DNA of 12,433 nt, taken from NCBI GenBank assembly GCA_938049795.1, contig CALLCD010000056.1:1-12433 (forward strand), given 5' to 3'. A program made the translations under genes and the position numbers. The notes below the pieces were generated by a model that was not told the DNA's origin, searched no databases, and saw only the letters and a program-made list of their open reading frames with translations. The stretch comes from an uncultured Hyphomonadaceae bacterium. Its GTDB lineage: Bacteria > Pseudomonadota > Alphaproteobacteria > Caulobacterales > Hyphomonadaceae. Shown piece by piece: positions 6,723 to 12,433 of this stretch (within the stretch, counting starts at the first letter, position 1; every line of letters begins with the position of its first letter).

Positions 6723-6730
6723 GGGGAGGT
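6723..6730 (+). promoter_or_regulatory. Strong ribosome binding site deciding a TTG start
   Basis: GGGGAGGT lies four bases before TTG at 6735, whereas the in-frame ATG at 6717 lies upstream of this site and has no comparable purine tract before it. The halogenase therefore probably starts at TTG 6735. Confidence 0.65.
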
Positions 6731-6734
6731 CGCT

Positions 6735-8249
6735 TTGAGCGAGGCGAAACAGATAGACAATGTCGTCATTATTGGTGGCGGTACGGCAGGCTGGATGAGC
6801 GCGGCGGGGCTGGCCAGTATGCTTGGCGGGACGGGTCTGTCCATAACGCTGATCGAGTCCGAAGCCATCGGAGTGGTGGGGGTCGGTGAGGCCACGCTGC
6901 CGCACATCAAGTTTTTCAATGACTCAATCGGTATCAATGAAGCCGAGTTCATGGCCGCAACTTCGGCGACGTTCAAGCTCGGGATTGAATTTGTGGACTG
7001 GGGCCGTCTGGGCGACAGCTATATTCATCCGTTTGGGGAGTATGGTCTGTCCAATGCCGGCATCGGGTTTCACCATTACTGGCTCAAGCAAAAAGATCAT
7101 CCAGAGACCGGCCCGCTTGATCTCTATTCGCTGCCGATCATGGCGTGCCGTATGGCAAAGTTTCAGCCACCCTCTGCCGACCCGCGTTCTGTGATGTCGA
7201 CCTATCGCTACGCCTACCAGTTCGATGCGCTCAAATATGCGCCTTTCCTGCGCAAACATGCCGAAGCGCGCGGCGTCACGCGGCACGAAGGCAAAGTCGT
7301 CGAGGTCAATCTCGATCCTGAGTGCGGTGATATTCAATCTGTCTTGCTGGAGAGCGGGGAGGTGATCGGGGGCGATCTGTTTATCGACTGTACGGGCTTT
7401 TTCGGACTCCTGATCGAGAAAGCGCTAGAGACCGGATATGAGCGCTGGACGGACTGGTTGCCCTGTGACCGCGCGGTTGCTGTGCCATGTGAAAGTGCCG
7501 GGCCGCTCTTGCCGTACACCCGCGCAACGGCGGACAAGGCGGGTTGGCGCTGGCGTATTCCTTTGCAGCACCGGACGGGCAACGGCCATGTCTATGCAAG
7601 TGATTTCACCACAGACGCGGCGGCCGAGCAGGCGCTGATGGAAAATCTCGAAGGCGCACCGCTCGCAGACCCACGCGTCTTGCGCTTTGTCACGGGCAAA
7701 CGCCGCAAGCTCTGGAACAGGAACTGCGTTGCGATCGGACTATCGGGCGGATTTCTCGAGCCATTGGAATCAACCAGTATCTATCTGATCCAGGAAGGGA
7801 TTACCAAACTGCTCGAACATTTCCCTCATACCACGGACTTTTCTGATGATGCGGAGGAGTATAATCGCCTGATTGATCTTGAGTTTGAGCGCGTGCGCGA
7901 CTTTCTTATTCTTCATTACCACGCGACGACCCGCGCAGATTCCGAGTTCTGGACGCATATGCGGACGATGGATATTCCGGCTTCGCTTGCGGAAAAAATC
8001 GAATTGTTCAAAACCCGTGGCCGCATTGTGAAATATGATCGCGGCCTGTTTCTGAGCCCAAGCTGGCTGGCGGTCTATTTAGGCCAGGGTGTTGTGCCCG
8101 ACATGTATGATAACCGGGTTGATCTGTTGGCTGACGATGACATTGCCGGACATATGCAAGGGCTCAAATCGCTGATGCATAAAAGTGCCGCGGCGATGAG
8201 CGATCACGGCGAGTATATTGTCGCAAATGGCATGGCAGGAGCGGCATAA
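6735..8249 (+). CDS. Flavin-dependent tryptophan-halogenase family protein, copy 1 (catalytic motifs intact)
   Basis: A 504-residue FADH2-dependent halogenase-family enzyme; the family adds chlorine or bromine to electron-rich aromatic rings through hypohalous acid captured by a lysine. Numbering from the TTG start, it shows GGGTAGW (14-20) for FAD, GVGEATLP (49-56), the catalytic lysine in ATFKLGIEF (K81), the WRWRIP motif (W271, W273) that marks halogenases against monooxygenases, HRTGNGHVY, and EPLESTS with the catalytic-type glutamate E345. Length agrees with PrnA/RebH-type enzymes. In PrnA and RebH, as I recall, the residue after EST is glycine; here it is serine. The substrate cannot be read from sequence: free tryptophan, indole or a larger aromatic are all possible. 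First gene of the operon; its TAA overlaps the next ATG by one base. Confidence 0.9.
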   Translation: MSEAKQIDNVVIIGGGTAGWMSAAGLASMLGGTGLSITLIESEAIGVVGVGEATLPHIKFFNDSIGINEAEFMAATSATFKLGIEFVDWGRLGDSYIHPFGEYGLSNAGIGFHHYWLKQKDHPETGPLDLYSLPIMACRMAKFQPPSADPRSVMSTYRYAYQFDALKYAPFLRKHAEARGVTRHEGKVVEVNLDPECGDIQSVLLESGEVIGGDLFIDCTGFFGLLIEKALETGYERWTDWLPCDRAVAVPCESAGPLLPYTRATADKAGWRWRIPLQHRTGNGHVYASDFTTDAAAEQALMENLEGAPLADPRVLRFVTGKRRKLWNRNCVAIGLSGGFLEPLESTSIYLIQEGITKLLEHFPHTTDFSDDAEEYNRLIDLEFERVRDFLILHYHATTRADSEFWTHMRTMDIPASLAEKIELFKTRGRIVKYDRGLFLSPSWLAVYLGQGVVPDMYDNRVDLLADDDIAGHMQGLKSLMHKSAAAMSDHGEYIVANGMAGAA

Positions 8250-9400
8250 TGGAAGCGGGTAAGGCCATCCGCCGTGTCGTCATCATCGGGCAGGGGCTGC
8301 GTGGTTGGTTGCCGGCGGCTTATCTCGCGGCGAGATTTCCTGATGGCCGGTGCCAGATCAATTTCGTGGAGACAGGCGGGGCCCGGACGGATGATGTGCT
8401 CTTGGCGAGGCCATCCATCCGCCGCTTTCACCAATTGCTCCAAATGCCAGAGCGCGCGCTGGTCGAGACGGCCAAGGCCCAGCTATCGCATGGTGTTCGG
8501 GCGCGAGCGGCAGGTGGCGCGATCCTTCTGCCCTTTGGCCAATATGGCTATGATCATGCGGGTGCGGAGTTTCAGCAATATTGGTGCAGAGCGTTCAAGA
8601 TGGGTAAGGCGGGAGGGCTGGGCCGGTATAATCTGGCGGCGGGATTGGCAGAGGCCGGAGCGTTTCTTACGCAAACGCCTAAAGGGCAGCCAGCGCTCGA
8701 TTTTGGGTATCAGTTGAGCGCTGCCGGATATTGCGCCTTGCTTCAGGCCTATGCGCGAGGGCATGGTGCTGTTTCGTTTGATGCTGCGGATGGCTTTGAG
8801 GTGCGTACGGACGAAGGCGGCTTCGTGAAAACGATCCATCTGGCCGGGGCAGATCTCGAGTGCGATATGGTGATTGATGCCCGGACAGAGGCGGATGTGC
8901 TGGCTGCGGGAGAGACGCCTGATCTTGGATGGCAGGGAAACCGGCTCTATATGCCGAGCCATTGCGACGCCGATTTGCCCGGTCTTGAGCTTTACAGCCT
9001 CGTCGAAGCGCTCGACCGGCTGATTGCCTTGTGGCCAGACAAGGATTTTCTAGCCTGTGAGCGGGAGGAATATAACCGGCTGACATATGCTGAGCGGGAC
9101 AGGGTTTCTGACATGAAAACCCTTTTAGAACATGGTGTTATCGGCGTAACGCAAAGTGATGCTTTGGCCCGTAAGATCAGCGTGTTTTCCAATCGTGGCC
9201 GGATTGCCGCCGAAGACCATGAGGTGTTCACAAAGCCTGAATGGCTGGCTGCGCTTATCGGTTGCGGCATCGTGCCAGCCCATTATGACCGTTTGGTGGA
9301 CCGCATGTCGCTTGAAGATTTGTTGCGGTGGCTCGCATCCATCGAAGACGGGATCGGGCGAACGGTGGAACAGGCAAAGTTGGCGGCGAGGGTGGTGTGA
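8249..9400 (+). CDS. Degenerate tryptophan-halogenase paralogue, copy 2 (probable pseudoenzyme)
   Basis: An uninterrupted 383-residue protein, about 120 residues shorter than its neighbours but plainly related. Shared landmarks are VVIIGQGLRGW (10-20) in place of GGGTAGW, LPFGQYGYDHAGAEFQQYW (94-112) matching the HPFGEYG...YW block, EEYNRLTYAERDRVSD (273-288), and a tail SVFSNRGRI...PEWLAALIGCGIVPAHYD. The GVGEATIP block is replaced by VLLARPSI, and the catalytic lysine position holds serine (S80). About 90 residues are missing between D210 and L250, removing WxWxIP and PLEST. There are no stops or frameshifts, and it is coupled by overlaps of one and four bases to intact copies, so it looks maintained rather than decaying. 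Infer a non-catalytic partner, scaffold or substrate-binding subunit, or a redirected flavoprotein. The GxGxxG of the dinucleotide fold is still present. Confidence 0.82.
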   Translation: MEAGKAIRRVVIIGQGLRGWLPAAYLAARFPDGRCQINFVETGGARTDDVLLARPSIRRFHQLLQMPERALVETAKAQLSHGVRARAAGGAILLPFGQYGYDHAGAEFQQYWCRAFKMGKAGGLGRYNLAAGLAEAGAFLTQTPKGQPALDFGYQLSAAGYCALLQAYARGHGAVSFDAADGFEVRTDEGGFVKTIHLAGADLECDMVIDARTEADVLAAGETPDLGWQGNRLYMPSHCDADLPGLELYSLVEALDRLIALWPDKDFLACEREEYNRLTYAERDRVSDMKTLLEHGVIGVTQSDALARKISVFSNRGRIAAEDHEVFTKPEWLAALIGCGIVPAHYDRLVDRMSLEDLLRWLASIEDGIGRTVEQAKLAARVV

Positions 9401-10938
9401 AGACGATCAAAGAAATTGTCATTGTCGGTGGCGGTACGGCGGGTTGGATGAGTGCGGCCGCCTTCGCCAAATTTGCCCATAAGGCAGATATTGCCATTAC
9501 ACTGATTGAATCCGAGCAAATTGGAACGGTTGGCGTGGGGGAGGCGACCATTCCGCAGATTGCCAAATTCAACGCCATGCTCGGGATCGACGAGGATGCT
9601 TTCGTCAAAGCGACCCAAGCTACGTTCAAACTGGGAATCGAGTTTGCCGATTGGGGACAGATTGGCGAGCGCTACTTTCACCCGTTTGGCGTTCACGGAT
9701 TTGATCTTGAGGGGATTGATTTCCATCAGTATTGGACAAAAATGAAAGCTCTGGGTGAGGAACATGCCTTACAAGACTATTCCCTCAACGCGCTTGCAGC
9801 CTATGCCGGAAAGTTCATGCGCCCGAAGCCCGAACATGGCGCGGTGCTCAACCGCATCGCCTACGCCTTCCATTTCGATGCAACGCTCTATGCCGCCTTT
9901 TTGCGCGCGCATGCCGAGGCCAAGGGCGTGCAACGGATCGAAGGTGTTGTCGCGACTGTCGGGCTGGACGCGGAAAACGGCTTTATCGACGCTGTAACTT
10001 TAGCTGATGGACGCACGGTGTCCGGCGATCTGTTTATTGATTGTACCGGCTTTCGTAGTCTGCTCATGTCGGACGCCTTGGGCATTGGATATGAGGATTG
10101 GAGCCACTATCTGCCCGTTGACAGAGCGGTGGCCGCAGCGACCGAAAGCACTGAAACACCGCTGCCTTATACCCGTGCTACGGCACGCGGAGCGGGCTGG
10201 CAATGGAAGATCCCCCTCCAACATCGCACCGGCAATGGCTATGTCTATTCGAGCCGCTTTCTGGAACCTGAGCAGGCCGAATTGGATTTTCGCGCGGCGC
10301 TTAATGGGGCGCTTCTGGGAGAGCCGAAACATTTGCGTTTTGTAACCGGGCGGCGTCAGAAATTCTGGCATAAAAACTGCGTTGCGCTCGGCCTGTCGGC
10401 TGGCTTTATGGAGCCGCTCGAATCGACCAGCATTCACCTTATCCAATCGGGTATTTCGAAACTGATTGCGCTTTTCCCGGACAAGACCCTGCCGACCGTC
10501 GAGCAGGATGAGTATAACCGTCTGTTGACGGATGATTATCTGCACATTCGGGATTTCCTGATCCTGCATTACAAAGCGACACGCCGGGATGATACGCCGT
10601 TCTGGGATTATGTGCGGACGATGGAGGTGCCCGAGACATTGCAGCGCAAGATGGAGCTTTTGCGCGCAAGCGGGCGCTTCTTTAAATATGATGCCGAGCT
10701 TTTTGATGTGACGAGTTGGATGGCGGTTGCGGTCGGTCAGGGACTTGCGCCAATCGGGTTTAACCCGATGGTCGAGGGTCTGTCGGACAGTAATATCCGG
10801 CAAAGCCTCGAAAATATGCGTAACTTGCTGAACAAATCTGTCGCGGCCATGCCATCTCAAGAGGCGTTTATCGCCCGGTTCTGCAAGGCTGATCCAGCGC
10901 AAGTCAAAACAGGGGGCGCAGATGGCCGGACAAATTGA
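9397..10938 (+). CDS. Flavin-dependent tryptophan-halogenase family protein, copy 3 (catalytic motifs intact)
   Basis: A 513-residue halogenase-family enzyme. An ATG at 9328 opens the frame, but the protein homologous to its neighbours begins at GTG 9397 (MKTIKEIVIVGGG). This start overlaps the previous stop in a GTGA junction and follows GAGGGT (9388-9393), so 9397 is preferred. Motifs are GGGTAGW (11-17), GVGEATIP (46-53), catalytic lysine K78 in ATFKLGIEF, WQWKIP (W268, W270), HRTGNGYVY (276-284) and EPLESTS with E342. It differs from copies 1 and 4 in having DRAVAAATEST instead of a cysteine-containing segment after the LPxD motif. Its C-terminal tail is longer and overlaps the next gene by 17 bases. 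The reaction is aromatic halogenation by family inference, with the substrate unknown and a separate flavin reductase required. Confidence 0.9.
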   Translation: MKTIKEIVIVGGGTAGWMSAAAFAKFAHKADIAITLIESEQIGTVGVGEATIPQIAKFNAMLGIDEDAFVKATQATFKLGIEFADWGQIGERYFHPFGVHGFDLEGIDFHQYWTKMKALGEEHALQDYSLNALAAYAGKFMRPKPEHGAVLNRIAYAFHFDATLYAAFLRAHAEAKGVQRIEGVVATVGLDAENGFIDAVTLADGRTVSGDLFIDCTGFRSLLMSDALGIGYEDWSHYLPVDRAVAAATESTETPLPYTRATARGAGWQWKIPLQHRTGNGYVYSSRFLEPEQAELDFRAALNGALLGEPKHLRFVTGRRQKFWHKNCVALGLSAGFMEPLESTSIHLIQSGISKLIALFPDKTLPTVEQDEYNRLLTDDYLHIRDFLILHYKATRRDDTPFWDYVRTMEVPETLQRKMELLRASGRFFKYDAELFDVTSWMAVAVGQGLAPIGFNPMVEGLSDSNIRQSLENMRNLLNKSVAAMPSQEAFIARFCKADPAQVKTGGADGRTN

Positions 10939-12424
10939 CAGGGTTTTGATCGTCGGCGGCGGTACGGCGGGTTGGATGGCTGCGGCGACTTTGGGTCTGC
11001 TGTTGAAAGACACGTCGACCGAGCTTCATCTTGTGGAGTCCGAGGCCATTGGCACGGTTGGTGTGGGCGAGGCTACAATTCCACCGATTACCATGTTCAA
11101 TAATATGTTGGGCATCGACGAGAACACATTCGTCAAGGAAACCCATGCGACCTTCAAACTCGGGATCGAGTTTAACAATTGGGGCGCGCTTGGCGAATCG
11201 TACATCCACCCGTTTGGCGATTTTGGGATAGATTTCGACGTTATTCCTTTTTACCAGTATTGGGTCAGCCAGCATTTGCGTGGGCTTGGCAAAGATCTCT
11301 TTGACTATTCGTTGATGGTGCAGGCTTGCCGGCAGGGCAAATTCATGCGGCCGTTGAAAGACCGTCCGAAATCTGCGCTTGCGGGCATCAACTATGCGTT
11401 TCAGTTCGACGCCACGCTCTATGCGGCCTATTTGCGCCGCTATTCGGAGGATAAGGGCGTGCGCCGCCATGAGGGGAAGGTTACGAAGGTCGAGCAGCAC
11501 AGCGAAACGGGCTTTGTCGAAAGCGTATCGCTTGAGGACGGCCGCACGCTCGAGGCGGACTTCTTTATAGACTGCTCCGGATTTCGGGGCCTGTTGATCG
11601 AGGGCGCGCTTGAAACCGGTTACGAGGACTGGCGGCATTGGCTTCCATGTGATCGGGCTGTGGCGGTCGGGTGTGAGAAAACGTCGCCACCATTGCCATT
11701 TACCAAGGCAACAGCCCGTGATTCGGGCTGGCAATGGCGGATACCGCTGCAACATCGTACGGGCAATGGGCATGTTTACTGTAGTGAATTTATCAGCGAT
11801 GACGAGGCGACGGCTGTTTTGCTGGACAATCTCGATGGTGAGCCGATCTCGGATCCGAAGCTCTTACGCTTTGTGACGGGACGCCGGAAAAAGTTCTGGA
11901 ACCGGAATGTTCTTGCTCTGGGACTGGCCGCTGGATTCATGGAGCCGCTCGAATCTACGAGCCTGCATCTTGTCCAGACAGGGCTTGCACGGCTGATAAC
12001 GCATTTTCCGGATAAGCGGTTTAACGAAGCGGATATCAAATCGTTCAATGATCGCACGGTGCTTGAATATGAGCGTGTGCGCGACTTTCTGGTGCTCCAC
12101 TATTCAGCAACGAATCGGTCGGATACCCCGTTCTGGCGGCATTGCCAGTCCATTGAACGCCCACCTCACTTGAGACAAAAAATAGAGCAATTCCAAGGGG
12201 CGGGCAGGGTGATTGAGGATGGGAGCGATCTGTTCAGCGAAGCGAGCTGGTTGGCTGTTATGTATGGGCAAGGTGTTGTGCCGCAAGGATACAATCCGAT
12301 TATTGATAAAGTTGATCGTGAGAAAGTGCGTCAGGTTGTCGAACAGATCCATCAGACAATTTTGCGTTCTGTCGATGTGATGCCGACACATCAAGCCTTT
12401 ATCGACGAGCACTGTTCGGCATGA
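10922..12424 (+). CDS. Flavin-dependent tryptophan-halogenase family protein, copy 4 (catalytic motifs intact)
   Basis: A 500-residue halogenase-family enzyme starting inside the end of copy 3, with AGGGGG (10911-10916) five bases before the ATG. Motifs are GGGTAGW (12-18), GVGEATIP (47-54), catalytic lysine K79 in ATFKLGIEF (the same number as in PrnA and RebH), WQWRIP (W270, W272), HRTGNGHVY (278-286) and EPLESTS with E344. It has LPCDRAVAVGCE like copy 1, and MRP plus DATLYAAYLRR like copy 3, so it shares features with both intact copies. No signal peptide, so it acts in the cytoplasm. Its TGA overlaps an ATG at 12421 in an ATGA junction, pointing to another operon gene beyond the window. 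Confidence 0.9.
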   Translation: MAGQIDRVLIVGGGTAGWMAAATLGLLLKDTSTELHLVESEAIGTVGVGEATIPPITMFNNMLGIDENTFVKETHATFKLGIEFNNWGALGESYIHPFGDFGIDFDVIPFYQYWVSQHLRGLGKDLFDYSLMVQACRQGKFMRPLKDRPKSALAGINYAFQFDATLYAAYLRRYSEDKGVRRHEGKVTKVEQHSETGFVESVSLEDGRTLEADFFIDCSGFRGLLIEGALETGYEDWRHWLPCDRAVAVGCEKTSPPLPFTKATARDSGWQWRIPLQHRTGNGHVYCSEFISDDEATAVLLDNLDGEPISDPKLLRFVTGRRKKFWNRNVLALGLAAGFMEPLESTSLHLVQTGLARLITHFPDKRFNEADIKSFNDRTVLEYERVRDFLVLHYSATNRSDTPFWRHCQSIERPPHLRQKIEQFQGAGRVIEDGSDLFSEASWLAVMYGQGVVPQGYNPIIDKVDREKVRQVVEQIHQTILRSVDVMPTHQAFIDEHCSA

Positions 12425-12433
12425 GCTTGGGGC
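12421..12433 (+). CDS. Possible start of a further operon gene (truncated by window end)
   Basis: ATG at 12421 overlaps the TGA of copy 4 by four bases (ATGA), the same tight coupling seen in the rest of the operon. Only M-S-L-G can be read before the window ends, so the product is unknown. No clear ribosome binding site precedes it; coupling would explain that. Confidence 0.4.

Noticed and set aside
9328..9396. Upstream ATG start for halogenase copy 3
   Set aside because: It would add a basic, non-homologous segment overlapping copy 2 by 73 bases; GTG 9397 aligns with the neighbours and gives a GTGA junction.
8249..9400. Calling halogenase copy 2 a pseudogene
   Set aside because: The frame is uninterrupted, start and stop are coupled to neighbours, and conserved blocks remain in order, so a maintained shortened protein is the better description.
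10000..11773. Long open frames on the minus strand (337 and 289 codons) opposite halogenase copies 3 and 4
   Set aside because: They lie fully antisense to genes with clear family motifs, have low-complexity basic composition without recognisable domains, and reflect GC-rich codon bias.
6735..12424. Tandem repeated blocks (for example the GGGTAGW-coding stretch) as a possible mobile or recombination repeat
   Set aside because: The similarity follows protein motifs and is imperfect at the DNA level; it is explained by gene duplication. No transposase or terminal repeats were seen.

Overview
The window looks like a carbohydrate-utilisation and accessory-metabolism locus from a GC-rich alphaproteobacterium. 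Caulobacterales/Hyphomonadaceae-like or Sphingomonadales-like is my best guess, from codon use and from the pairing of LacI regulators with tryptophan-halogenase paralogues. That placement is inference. Coding density is high: no gene-free stretch reaches 300 bases, and I saw no tRNA, rRNA, CRISPR array or insertion sequence.

Left part (1-3010, + strand): a LacI-family repressor is followed by a sodium/sugar symporter closely resembling the Vibrio SGLT. Between them lies an 18-bp CpG-centred palindrome (1173-1190) overlapping a -35 box, then a possible 11-codon leader ORF that ends in TAATG overlap with the symporter start.

Middle part (3037-6609, - strand, read right to left): a DUF6445-type protein with an HxD...H...R pattern; a Tat-exported lipoprotein of the gluconate 2-dehydrogenase subunit 3 family; a GMC flavoprotein dehydrogenase; and a gluconokinase. 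The last three are tightly spaced and probably form one operon for periplasmic sugar or sugar-acid oxidation plus cytosolic gluconate phosphorylation.

Right part (6735-12424, + strand): four consecutive overlapping genes of the flavin-dependent tryptophan-halogenase family. Genes 1, 3 and 4 keep all recognisable catalytic landmarks. Gene 2 is an intact but shortened member that has lost the catalytic lysine, the WxWxIP motif and the PLEST motif, so it is probably a pseudoenzyme. A fifth gene probably starts at 12421 and runs off the window.

The main observation is regulatory. A second CpG-centred 18-bp palindrome (6679-6696), matching the symporter operator at 14 of 18 positions, lies between the divergent DUF6445 gene and the halogenase operon. 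A half-site with the same core occurs before the dehydrogenase operon. This suggests that one LacI-type regulator, plausibly the one encoded here, couples sugar uptake, sugar oxidation and a multi-halogenase cassette. The halogenase substrate is unknown, and no flavin reductase, TonB receptor or biosynthetic scaffold enzyme is present in the window.
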